From the NCBI RefSeq assembly GCF_033096465.1, contig NZ_AP028156.1, positions 97,001 to 161,000 of the forward strand: a DNA stretch of 64,000 nucleotides, in the 5' to 3' direction. This DNA comes from Blautia luti (GTDB lineage: Bacteria; Bacillota; Clostridia; Lachnospirales; Lachnospiraceae). Numbering within the stretch: the first letter of the stretch is position 1; the number at the start of each line of letters is the position of its first letter. Below the pieces are notes generated by a model. That model did no database searches and was not told where the DNA came from. It was given only the letters and a program-made list of their open reading frames with translations. Below, one piece after another: positions 26,632 to 35,600 of this stretch. The translations under genes and the position numbers were made by a program.

Positions 26632-27477
26632 ATGAAAATTGCAGTAACATACGAAAACGGAAAAGTTTTCCAGCATTTCGGAAAAACAGAATCTTTTAAA
26701 ATATACGAAGTAGAGGATAACCAAATTGTTTCCAGTGAAGTGATCAGCTCTAATGGCTCCGGACATGGTGCGCTGGCGGGACTTCTGGCAGAGCAGGGAA
26801 TTGATGTGCTGATCTGCGGTGGTATCGGCGGTGGAGCACAGGCGGCACTGGCTGATGCGGGGATTGAATTATGTGCAGGAGCACAGGGAGATACAGACCA
26901 GGCAGTAGAAGCTTATTTGAAGGGAGAACTGGTATCTTCCGGCGTGAACTGTGACCATCACGGAGAGGGACATTCCTGTGGACATCATGAAGAAGGACAT
27001 TCCTGCGGTGACAGCTGTGGAGGCGGATGCGGTTCACACAGTACCATCACAGGACGTAACGTGGGCAAAACCTGCCGCACTCATTACAGAGGAACATTTA
27101 ATGATGGCACTCAGTTCGATTCCTCTTATGACCGTGGAGAACCACTGGAATTTATCTGCGGTGCCGGACAGATGATCAAAGGATTCGATGCAGCAGTAGC
27201 TGACATGGAAGTTGGCCAGGTGGTTGACATTCACCTGATGCCGGAAGAAGCATATGGTATGCCGGATCCTAATGCAATTTTTACACTGGAGATCGCACAG
27301 CTTCCGGGATCTGAAGATCTGGAAGTAGGACAGCAGGTATATCTCTCCAATCAGTATGGACAGCCTTTCCCTGTAAAAGTCACAGCGAAAGAAGAAAAAA
27401 ACATCACATTTGATGCTAATCATGAGATGGCAGGAAAAGAACTGAACTTCAAGATCGAACTGGTTGAAGTGAAATAA
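26632..27477 (+). CDS. NifX/NifB-type cofactor-binding domain fused to SlyD-like FKBP
   Basis: A 281-residue three-part protein. Residues 1 to about 105 form a dinitrogenase-iron-molybdenum-cofactor-type domain (MKIAVTYENGKVFQHFGKTESF, VLICGGIGGGAQAALADAGI). Residues about 108-135 are a His/Cys-rich linker (HHGEGHSCGHHEEGHSCGD, then CGGGCGSH), a likely metal site. Residues about 140-281 are a SlyD-like FKBP peptidyl-prolyl isomerase (FNDGTQFDSSYDRGEPLEF, GAGQMIKGFDAAVADMEVG) including the inserted chaperone flap. SlyD proteins deliver nickel, so a metallochaperone role is a reasonable inference. ATG 26632 follows AGGAGG. Confidence 0.85.
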   Translation: MKIAVTYENGKVFQHFGKTESFKIYEVEDNQIVSSEVISSNGSGHGALAGLLAEQGIDVLICGGIGGGAQAALADAGIELCAGAQGDTDQAVEAYLKGELVSSGVNCDHHGEGHSCGHHEEGHSCGDSCGGGCGSHSTITGRNVGKTCRTHYRGTFNDGTQFDSSYDRGEPLEFICGAGQMIKGFDAAVADMEVGQVVDIHLMPEEAYGMPDPNAIFTLEIAQLPGSEDLEVGQQVYLSNQYGQPFPVKVTAKEEKNITFDANHEMAGKELNFKIELVEVK

Positions 27478-27623
27478 TTGAAATCAGCCATAACCGCTGA
27501 AGCAAAAACAGCACCAATCCCGTTATAATAAATGAAGGAAGTTTTATCTTCCGGCAGAAAGCATCTGTTTAACTGTGCAAGTATCGAAAAAGATGCTTAA
27601 AAAGAGAAAGAGAGTGAATAAGA

Positions 27624-27845
27624 ATGCTTACATTATTATTTGTCATTTGTATGTTTGGTATTTTCGGAAAGCTCATCGGGCTTGCGTTTAAAATGACCTG
27701 GGGAATTGCGAAGGTGCTGTTCACACTGGTATTCCTGCCAGTTATTCTGGTCGGATTGGCAATGGGTGGCCTTTTGGTTGTTGCATTTCCGCTTCTGATC
27801 GTGGTAGGAATTGTATCGCTGGCAGTGGGATTGCTGAAGGGCTGA
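27624..27845 (+). CDS. Small membrane protein, unknown function
   Basis: A 73-residue very hydrophobic protein with two or three membrane segments (LTLLFVICMFGIFGKLIGLAF, VLFTLVFLPVILVGLAMGG, VVAFPLLIVVGIVSLAVGLL) and almost no soluble part. Gly-rich helices are visible but I recognise no family. It lies 24 bp before the U32-like gene. Confidence 0.6.
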   Translation: MLTLLFVICMFGIFGKLIGLAFKMTWGIAKVLFTLVFLPVILVGLAMGGLLVVAFPLLIVVGIVSLAVGLLKG

Positions 27846-27868
27846 AAAATAGAATGGAGAAATGCTCT

Positions 27869-29293
27869 ATGAGAAGATCAGATGAATTTCAACCGGCAGA
27901 TCTGAAGGGAATTTCCATGATCCCTTTCGGACTGCTAGCAGGATTTATGGATGAAAAAGAAATCAGAATCACAGAGCTTGCAGAAGAAGGATTTCGGTTT
28001 CGACTGTCGGAGAAGGCAGTCAGACCGAAATCCTTTTACGTATGTTTCTATGATATGGAGAGATCAACTTATGAAAAAATATGTCTGCAGGATTATAAAC
28101 TGATAGAAATAGCAGACGAAAACGGTAAGCCAGGACAACCAGAAAATGAAATCACAGAAAACTCCTGGGTTTCGCAGGGACAAGAAAAATGCCTGGAAAC
28201 ACCGTCCCCATATACAGCATGGGTTCAGTGGGAAAAGGAAAAATGCCTGGAAACACAATCCCTCATAAGAAAATTCCAAGAACAATACAGCAGATATATC
28301 CGCCTGAAACTGGAAGATGACGATGAAGAACTCGCCAGGGTATTAACGGGATACCCGGAAAAAAAGCCAGTTAATTATTATGATCAGGAAGAGAAACAGA
28401 ATTACAGCCCGGAAACAGCAATTGAAATTGACCGGCCGGAATTATACAGAGAGTATCTGCAGAAAGATATAAGCCATCTGGTGAGACAATGTTACGAATG
28501 GAAATGGATAGCGAAAAGTGTGTCAGAATCAAAATCTAATTTCAGACCAGATCGTATTTACATTGGAAATCAGTTCTGTCACCTGTTATTCCCGAATGAA
28601 AAAGAACTATTTATGATGCTGGAGAAAGCACATAAGGAATCTCTTGGAATTACAATTGCGTTCTCTTATGTCCGGGAGTTTATGTTAAATCCCGTGGAAG
28701 AGCTGGTAAATCGTCTTGCGCAATGGTGCAGAGAAAAAGATACCTGCATAGAAATCGTTATAAATGACTGGGCGATGGCAGATATTATAGCAAAACAAAA
28801 TGTAGAATCAGCAAGACCATATCTCATTCCCTGTTTGGGAATTTTGTTAAATAAGCGAAAAAAGGATCCAAGATTCCCCTATAAAAAAGGTGATAAAAGC
28901 CTGTACAGTCAGAACAATCTAAATGCAGATTTCTATCGCGAATATCTGCAGAGCGAGTTTGGAATTCAGCGCTATGAATGGGAATCCTGCGGCTATGAGC
29001 AGGAATTTCCACAGGGAAAAAACAGTCTGCATCTTCCCTACTATCAGACCAATACTTCCCAGTATTGCCCACTCCACGCAATCTGTACAACAGGAAACCG
29101 AGGTATGCAGCGTCTGGTGAAAGAATGTCCATATTATTGCAGTACCTATACTCTGACATATCCAAAACATCTGAACATGACCGGACGCTTTAATTCTTTA
29201 TTTGGCATAGATAAAGAATTACTGGAACATCCGGAAAAAATAGCAGGTTACATAAACGCAGGAATAAATCGATTAGTTATCAGCTGGAGGTGA
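27869..29293 (+). CDS. U32-peptidase-like Fe-S protein carrying two inserted palindromic repeats
   Basis: A 474-residue protein. The C-terminal half has features of the U32/UbiV family: VINDWAMADI, then IPCLGILLNKRKKDPR, and a cysteine set CPLHAICTTGNR...CPYYC likely to hold a 4Fe-4S cluster. The N-terminal variable region contains two in-frame insertions of a dispersed repeat, visible as QEKCLETPSP and KEKCLETQSL, 18 codons apart. The ATG at 27869 is preferred to 27854 because GGAG is suitably placed. The gene is 5 bp from a second U32 gene, which suggests a heterodimer as known for UbiU-UbiV. Substrate unknown. Confidence 0.65.
   Translation: MRRSDEFQPADLKGISMIPFGLLAGFMDEKEIRITELAEEGFRFRLSEKAVRPKSFYVCFYDMERSTYEKICLQDYKLIEIADENGKPGQPENEITENSWVSQGQEKCLETPSPYTAWVQWEKEKCLETQSLIRKFQEQYSRYIRLKLEDDDEELARVLTGYPEKKPVNYYDQEEKQNYSPETAIEIDRPELYREYLQKDISHLVRQCYEWKWIAKSVSESKSNFRPDRIYIGNQFCHLLFPNEKELFMMLEKAHKESLGITIAFSYVREFMLNPVEELVNRLAQWCREKDTCIEIVINDWAMADIIAKQNVESARPYLIPCLGILLNKRKKDPRFPYKKGDKSLYSQNNLNADFYREYLQSEFGIQRYEWESCGYEQEFPQGKNSLHLPYYQTNTSQYCPLHAICTTGNRGMQRLVKECPYYCSTYTLTYPKHLNMTGRFNSLFGIDKELLEHPEKIAGYINAGINRLVISWR
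28177..28208 (+). repeat. Palindrome-ended short element, copy B (inside a gene)
   Basis: 32 bp with 5-bp terminal inverted repeats GGGAC/GTCCC and core AAGAAAAATGCCTGGAAACA. It is translated in the host gene as Gly-Gln-Glu-Lys-Cys-Leu-Glu-Thr-Pro-Ser. Confidence 0.75.
28230..28262 (+). repeat. Palindrome-ended short element, copy C (inside a gene)
   Basis: 33 bp bounded by GGGA/TCCC with core AGGAAAAATGCCTGGAAACA. It is more diverged than copy B at its 3' side (CACAATCCC in place of CACCGTCCC), lies in the same reading frame and is 54 bp from copy B at the core. Confidence 0.7.
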
Positions 29294-29298
29294 AGCAA

Positions 29299-30399
29299 AT
29301 GAAAATCACAGCAGGCTTAGGATCAATAGATGAATACATCAGATTCGCAGAAGCTGGTGCAGACGAATTTTTCAGCGGTTATGTACCATATTCCTGGGCG
29401 GAGAAATACGGCACAGTGATGCCGTTAAATCGACGGGAAGTATTCTGCTACAATGTACAGCTTGGCGCCTACAGTGAACTGGAAATACTTTCCACAATGA
29501 TAAAGAAATATGGAAAACCTGTCCATCTGACATTTAATTCTCTCTATTACATTCCACAGCAGTATCCGGAGATAGTGGAAATCATTCAACGCTGCATGAA
29601 ACTGGGCTTCCACAGCTATATCATAGCAGATCCGGCGCTGATCTTATATCTGCGAAATCAGGGAATTGACTGCGATATCCACCTAAGTGGAGAAAACGGA
29701 GAAGTAAACAGCCGTATGATTGATGTTTTGCAGTGCCAGAAACTCAAACGTATTATATTCCACCGGAAGAATACTTTCGAAGATATGCAGGCAGTTATCC
29801 ATGCAGAACAACTGGCAGGCGGTGAACGAGCGCAGACAGAATTTGAAGCATTTGTCCTCAACGAAATGTGCCAGTTTAGCGGTGCATTTTGCAATTCTCT
29901 TCATTGTGATGAAATGGGATATCTTTGCAGAGTACCATATCATCTGGAAAAGATAGCAAAAAAAGACAGACTGTGTATGTACGCCAGTGATTACAGTAGT
30001 GGCGACTTTGATAAGATAAATGAGTGTAAATCAGGTGATGGCGAGAGGCATAGCAGGCAGATTTCAGAAGTTTCAGACGAGGAGTCTGTAGAAGTGGAAG
30101 ATGAAACCTGGCTTAATAGATACGACGACACAGGCTATCTATGCGGTGAAACCGGGTGTGGCCTATGTGCTCTTTACCAGTTGCAGAAAGCCGGCATCAC
30201 CCATCTGAAGCTGGTAGGCAGAGGCAATTACGTAGATTTTATGGAACAAGACATCCGCAATCTCCGCCGGGCACTGGACATTCTGGACAAGAGCCTTGCG
30301 AATCTCCAGCAGGATCAGGATAATGAGAAAATATTTCAGCAGCAAATGAAGCAGACGATTTTTCCAAATGGATGCAGTGAAAATTGCTACTACAGATAA
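29299..30399 (+). CDS. U32-family peptidase/hydroxylase-like Fe-S protein
   Basis: A 366-residue U32-family protein. It opens with a beta/alpha-barrel start (KITAGLGSIDEYIRFAEAGADEFF) and has the family cysteine block MCQFSGAFC...CDEMGYLCRVP, followed later by CGETGCGLCAL and HLKLVGRG. The four conserved cysteines fit a 4Fe-4S cluster. Several U32 proteins (UbiU/V, RlhA, TrhP) are now known to catalyse hydroxylation with prephenate as oxygen donor rather than proteolysis. GGAGG lies 8 bp before the ATG, 5 bp after the preceding U32-like gene. An acidic variable insert (about 245-270) precedes the last cysteines. Confidence 0.8.
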   Translation: MKITAGLGSIDEYIRFAEAGADEFFSGYVPYSWAEKYGTVMPLNRREVFCYNVQLGAYSELEILSTMIKKYGKPVHLTFNSLYYIPQQYPEIVEIIQRCMKLGFHSYIIADPALILYLRNQGIDCDIHLSGENGEVNSRMIDVLQCQKLKRIIFHRKNTFEDMQAVIHAEQLAGGERAQTEFEAFVLNEMCQFSGAFCNSLHCDEMGYLCRVPYHLEKIAKKDRLCMYASDYSSGDFDKINECKSGDGERHSRQISEVSDEESVEVEDETWLNRYDDTGYLCGETGCGLCALYQLQKAGITHLKLVGRGNYVDFMEQDIRNLRRALDILDKSLANLQQDQDNEKIFQQQMKQTIFPNGCSENCYYR

Positions 30400-30543
30400 C
30401 CTGTACCAATATCAGAAATACAATATTTTCAAGGAAAATCACTGTTAAAACGGTTAACAAAATCCTAATTCATCAAGAAAGAATTCTGTCCAAAAACTTC
30501 GATATAAACAGTTAGAAAACTTAACTTAAATTTCCCTGTTTTG

Positions 30544-30572
30544 TTGCTGATTGACTTAAATTATGGTATGAT
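30544..30572 (+). promoter_or_regulatory. Probable promoter of the phosphoglucomutase gene
   Basis: TTGCTG (30544-30549), a 17-bp spacer and TATGAT (30567-30572), with TG one base before the -10 (extended -10). Confidence 0.45.
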
Positions 30573-30633
30573 GGAACTATATTAAGCTAATATATACAAA
30601 AAAATCTAAAAAAACAGGGCAGGAGTGGTCAAA

Positions 30634-32316
30634 ATGTATCAAGAAGAATACGAACGCTGGTTAGCAGCAGATCTGCAGGACGCAGACCTCAATCCGGAAT
30701 TATCCAAGATCGAAGGAAACGATGAAGAAATTAAAGATCGTTTCGCAGTAGCACTGAAGTTCGGAACAGCAGGACTTCGTGGAGTACTTGGTGCCGGAAC
30801 AAACCGTATGAATATTTATGTAGTACGTCAGGCAACACAGGGACTGGCAAACTGGGTGAAAACACAGGGCGGAAACCAGACAGTAGCCATCAGCTATGAC
30901 AGCCGTCTTAAGAGTGACGTATTTGCCAAAACTGCAGCAGGTGTACTGGCAGCAAATGATATCAATGTCAGAATTTACGATGCACTGATGCCTGTACCGG
31001 CACTTTCTTTTGCAACACGTTACTATGAATGCAATGCAGGTATCATGGTAACAGCATCTCACAATCCGGCTAAGTATAACGGATACAAAGCATATGGTCC
31101 TGACGGATGCCAGATGACAGACGATGCAGCAGCAATCGTATATGATGAAATTCAGAAAACAGATGTGCTCACAGGTGCGAAATATATGTCTTTCGCAGAA
31201 GGTGTAGAAGAGGGAAAAATCCGCTTCGTAGGTGATGACTGCAAACAGGCACTTTATGAAGCAATCGAATCCCGCCAGGTTCGTCCAGGCTTATGCAAAA
31301 CAGCTGGACTGAAACTGGTTTACAGCCCATTAAACGGCTCCGGACTTGTACCTGTAACTCAGGTATTAAAAGACATCGGAATCAAAGATATTACAATCGT
31401 TCCGGAACAGGAATATCCGAACGGATACTTCACAACCTGCAGCTATCCGAACCCGGAAATCTTTGCAGCTCTTGAATTAGGATTAAATCTTGCAAAAGAA
31501 ACAGGTGCAGACTTAATGCTTGCAACTGACCCGGATGCAGATCGTGTTGGTATCGCAATGAAATGCCCGGATGGTTCCTATGAACTGGTAACAGGTAATG
31601 AAGTAGGAGTTCTTCTCCTTGACTACATATGTGCAGGCCGTATCGAAAAAGGCACAATGCCAAAGAACCCGGTAGCAGTTAAATCTATCGTTTCCACACC
31701 ACTTGCAGATGCAGTAGCAGAGCATTATGGCGTAGAACTCAGAAGCGTACTTACAGGATTCAAGTGGATCGGCGATCAGATCGCACAGCTTGAAGCAGCA
31801 GGTGAAGTAGACCGTTTCATCTTCGGATTCGAAGAGAGCTACGGATACCTTGCAGGCCCATATGTACGTGATAAAGATGCTGTTATCGGATCCATGCTGA
31901 TCTGCGAAATGGCTGCATACTACAGAAGCATCGGAAGCTCTCTGAAACAGAGACTGGAAGAGATCTATGCACAGTACGGACGTTACCTCAACAAAGTAGA
32001 CAGCTTCGAATTCCCGGGATTAAGCGGAATGGACAAGATGTCAGCTCTGATGCAGGGACTTCGTGACAAACCTCTCACAGAGATTGCAGGTCATCAGATC
32101 GTCAAAGTAACAGATTACAAGAAACCAGAAGAAACAGGACTTCCGGCAGCAAACGTACTGATCTACAAACTGGACAACGGTGAGACAGTAGTCGTTCGTC
32201 CATCTGGTACAGAACCTAAGATCAAAATCTATTACACAACTCTCGGCAAGAACCTCGAAGAGGCAGAAGCTGAGAAAGAGAAACTTGCAGAAGCTCTGAA
32301 ACCAATTATGGGCTAA
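30634..32316 (+). CDS. pgcA: Phosphoglucomutase/phosphomannomutase
   Basis: Interconverts hexose 1- and 6-phosphates, feeding glycogen, cell-wall precursor or glycolytic use. The 560-residue length matches the PgcA-type alpha-phosphohexomutases of Firmicutes. All four domains are present: the phospho-serine loop VTASHNPAKYNGYK with Ser142, the metal loop DPDADRVGIA, the sugar loop GFEESYGYL and the phosphate loop RPSGTEPKIKIYY. ATG 30634 follows AGGAG by 8 bp; an in-frame GTG at 30625 overlaps that site. Confidence 0.93.
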   Translation: MYQEEYERWLAADLQDADLNPELSKIEGNDEEIKDRFAVALKFGTAGLRGVLGAGTNRMNIYVVRQATQGLANWVKTQGGNQTVAISYDSRLKSDVFAKTAAGVLAANDINVRIYDALMPVPALSFATRYYECNAGIMVTASHNPAKYNGYKAYGPDGCQMTDDAAAIVYDEIQKTDVLTGAKYMSFAEGVEEGKIRFVGDDCKQALYEAIESRQVRPGLCKTAGLKLVYSPLNGSGLVPVTQVLKDIGIKDITIVPEQEYPNGYFTTCSYPNPEIFAALELGLNLAKETGADLMLATDPDADRVGIAMKCPDGSYELVTGNEVGVLLLDYICAGRIEKGTMPKNPVAVKSIVSTPLADAVAEHYGVELRSVLTGFKWIGDQIAQLEAAGEVDRFIFGFEESYGYLAGPYVRDKDAVIGSMLICEMAAYYRSIGSSLKQRLEEIYAQYGRYLNKVDSFEFPGLSGMDKMSALMQGLRDKPLTEIAGHQIVKVTDYKKPEETGLPAANVLIYKLDNGETVVVRPSGTEPKIKIYYTTLGKNLEEAEAEKEKLAEALKPIMG

Positions 32317-32322
32317 GTGACT

Positions 32323-32568
32323 ATGGAAGAATATGAAGTAATCAGTATCCCGGTATCTGACGGTACAGAACGAGATTTCGCGATCATGGATACGTTTGAA
32401 TTCGAGGGACAGGGATACCTGGCAGTTTCTCTGATCGAGGGAGATGAGATTCAGGAAGGTGTATACATCTACCGTTATCATAATGCGGAAGATGGAGATG
32501 TTGTGGTAGAGCAGATTACTTTACCGTCAGAATACAAAAAGGTTACGAAATTTTACGAGCAGATGTAA
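32323..32568 (+). CDS. DUF1292 family protein
   Basis: An 81-residue acidic protein of the DUF1292 type (YEVISIPVSDGTERDFAIMDTFEFEGQGYLAV style beta-rich fold, ending in YKKVTKFYEQM). Function unknown. It starts 6 bp after the phosphoglucomutase stop with no clear ribosome-binding site, so it is probably translated by coupling. A bidirectional terminator follows. Confidence 0.8.
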   Translation: MEEYEVISIPVSDGTERDFAIMDTFEFEGQGYLAVSLIEGDEIQEGVYIYRYHNAEDGDVVVEQITLPSEYKKVTKFYEQM

Positions 32569-32585
32569 GTGAAAAGAAAATAAGA

Positions 32586-32636
32586 AGAGATCCCAGATTC
32601 AGCGGATGAATTGTGCTGAGCCTGGGATCTCTTTTT
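32586..32636. terminator. Bidirectional terminator between convergent units
   Basis: Perfect arms AGAGATCCCAG (32586-32596) and CTGGGATCTCT (32622-32632), followed by TTTT on the + strand. It lies between the DUF1292 gene and the end of the leftward surface-protein gene. Confidence 0.85.
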
Positions 32637-32654
32637 AAGTTTTACAGATTGGTT

Positions 32655-35600
32655 TTATTTCACAGTGACTGATTTTACAGATGACCATGTGGAATAATAT
32701 TTCTTGCCGCTGACAGTCTTATAAGTTCTGATGCGGACATAATATTTTTTCTTTGAGGTCAGGTTCTTGAGTACTGCGGATTTGGCAGAGCTTTTCGCTG
32801 TGATGTGTTTGGCATTTTTCATATCACTGCGCCGGCTGTAGTAGATCTGGTATCTGCTGATGGATTTCCTTGCTGTCCAGGAAACTGTGGCCTGTTTTTT
32901 GGCAGTTGATTTCAGGGACAGTTTGGAAGTGGTGAGAGGACGAACTGTTACGGAGATTTTTTTGGATGCTTTCTCGTAATCCTGTCCTCTGGCAGCTGTG
33001 ATAGTGAGTGTAACTTTACCAGGAGCTACAGGGATAATCTTAGTTCCGGAAACCTTGACGATTTTGGAATTGGAAGATTTCAGGGTGATTTTACCATCTG
33101 TTTCTGCTGTAAAGATGCTGGTCTTCTTGGTACTCTGATTCAGAGTCACACTTTTGGCAGTGATCACGGCAGGGATTCGGGCATTGGTGATGGTAAAGGT
33201 TCTGGTCATGGAGCCGGTGTAATTGCCCTGGCCTGTGATGTTTACAGTGGCAGTACCGACATCGATGTTATCGCTGTAGGAAACAGTGAAATCAGTATCT
33301 GGTACAAGCATTTTGTCTCTGGATTTCACAGTAACTGAAGGTTTCTGCTCTGTGCCGTTGTATCTGAAAATATCGGCAGAAAGAGAGGCAGTCAGCTGGC
33401 TGATATCAGCAGGGGTGATGGTGAATTCCTTTGTGATAGTGCCGGAGTAGTTGCCTTTACCTTTGATGGTTGCTTTGGCAGTACCTGCATTTGTGTTGTT
33501 ACTGTAAGAAACAGTGAAATCCGTGCCGGAAACCAATACCTTATCGCCAGATTTCACAGTAGCACCTGGTTTCTGTGCGGAACCGGTATAAGTAACTGTA
33601 TCTGCAGAAAGCTCAGCGGAAAATCCGGAAAAATCAGCCGGAGTGATCGTAAACTGTTTCCTGATAGAACCGGAATAGTTACCTTTACCTGTAATAGTGA
33701 CAGTGGCAGTGCCTGCGTTTACATTGCTGCTGTAAGAAACTGTAAAGTCGGTATCTGCAGTTAACTGTGCATTATCGGATTTCACAGTGACTACAGGTTT
33801 CTTTTCTGCGCCATCGTAGATAAAGGAATCAGCAGAAAGAGAAGCTGTGAATTTGCTGAGGTCAGCCTGAGTGATCTTAAAAGATTTCGTAATGGTACCG
33901 GAATAGTTGCCTTTGCCTGTAATAACGGCTTTGGCAGTGCCGACATTAATGTTGTCAGTGTAGGAAACGGTGAAGTCAGTACCGGAAGTCAGCTGTTTAC
34001 TGCCGGATTTCACAGTAACCTCAGGTTTCTTTTCTGTGCCGTCATAGCTGAATGTGCCTGCTGCTAGTGAAGCAGTCAGTTTGCTGAAATCCGCCGGAGT
34101 AATGATGAATTCTTTTGTAATAGAACCGGAGTAATTGCCCTTACCTGTAATGACTGCGGAAGCTGTGCCTACGTTTACATTGTTACTGTAGGAAACAGTG
34201 AAGTCCGTGCCGGAAGTGAGCGCTTTGTTTCCGGATCTGACTGTTGCGGACGGTTCCTTTTTAGAACCATCGTATCCAAATGTGCTTGCTGAGAGGGAAG
34301 CGGTAAAATTTGCGATGTCAGCCGGAACAATCCTGAAGCTTTTTGATGTAGAACCGGTGTAGTTATTTCTGCCTGATATTGTTACCGTAGCAGTACCTAC
34401 AGCACGGTTATTGCTGTAGGAAACCGTGTAATCTGAACTGGCAGTTAAGGTGTTATTACCGGATTTTACAGTAACTTCAGGTCTTTTGTCGGAACCGTCA
34501 TACGGGAAAGAATCTGCAGATAATATAATGCTGCAGTTACTGATGTCCTGTTTCCGAATTGTGAAATACTGGGTTAATGTACCTTTGTAATTGCCCTGGC
34601 CGGTGATGCATGCCCGTGCGTAATTAGTAACTTTGATATTGTTAGTATAAGCGACGGTATAATCAGTATCTGGTGTCAGTTTCTTACCATTATGTGTGAC
34701 ACTTACGGCTGGTTTTTGTTCAGAACCGTTGTAGTAAGCGGATTCAACGGAGATACTGGTATCAGTTGCTGTTAGTGTTTGAGGATTAATACGGTAAGTG
34801 GTGCTTACAGAACCTGTATATTTACCAATACCTGTGGCTGTTACTGTAACAGTACCTGCATTTACGAGATCTCCTTCGTAAGAAAGTTTAAAATCTGTTC
34901 CTTCTGTTGCTGCAGCACCGTTTATTGTTAAGGTTGCAGATGGTTTATGTTCAGTTCCATCGTAATTATAGGTACTTCTTTTAAGAGAAAGACGGGAATG
35001 GCTGCTGTCGATCATATTGACATAAAAATCGGTTTTCAGGACATAATCGTCGCTGTATTTGGATTTAATGCTGATAGTGGCTTTGCCGGCTTTTTTGGCA
35101 GTGATCGTAGCCATATCAATTGTATTCATTTTTATAGACAGAACACTTTCATCTGAATTGCTGATCACACATTCTGATAATTCAGGATAAGATGAATTGG
35201 CAGAATTGAACTTAGGAGTCCACCAGAGATCGGCAGACTGTCCAATATCCATATAATTAGATCTGCCCATATAGATATAGTTATAACTGTCAGGTTCTTT
35301 CTTCTTCCACAGATTGATAGAGGTAGGAACGGAAACGGTATCCTGATAGCCGCAGGCTGTACAGGAACGTTTCATTAATCCATTAACTGGGGTTCCATTG
35401 GCAAACTTGTGACCATTTGTAATCCTTGAAGCATGATTCTCTGAAAGGTTGGACAGGTTGATGCTGTAAAAGGTATTTACCTCATTTTTCCAGGTATACC
35501 AGATCAGTTTTCCATTTACAATGACTGGAACACAATCAGACAGATTTCCTACCATCTGGTAAATAGAACTGGTTTGCTGTCCGTTTCCGTCCAGAGCAGT

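Noticed and set aside
33180..34980. CRISPR-like regular repeats
   Set aside because: The about 231-bp period is a protein repeat in a long open frame, with no short identical repeats or unique spacers.
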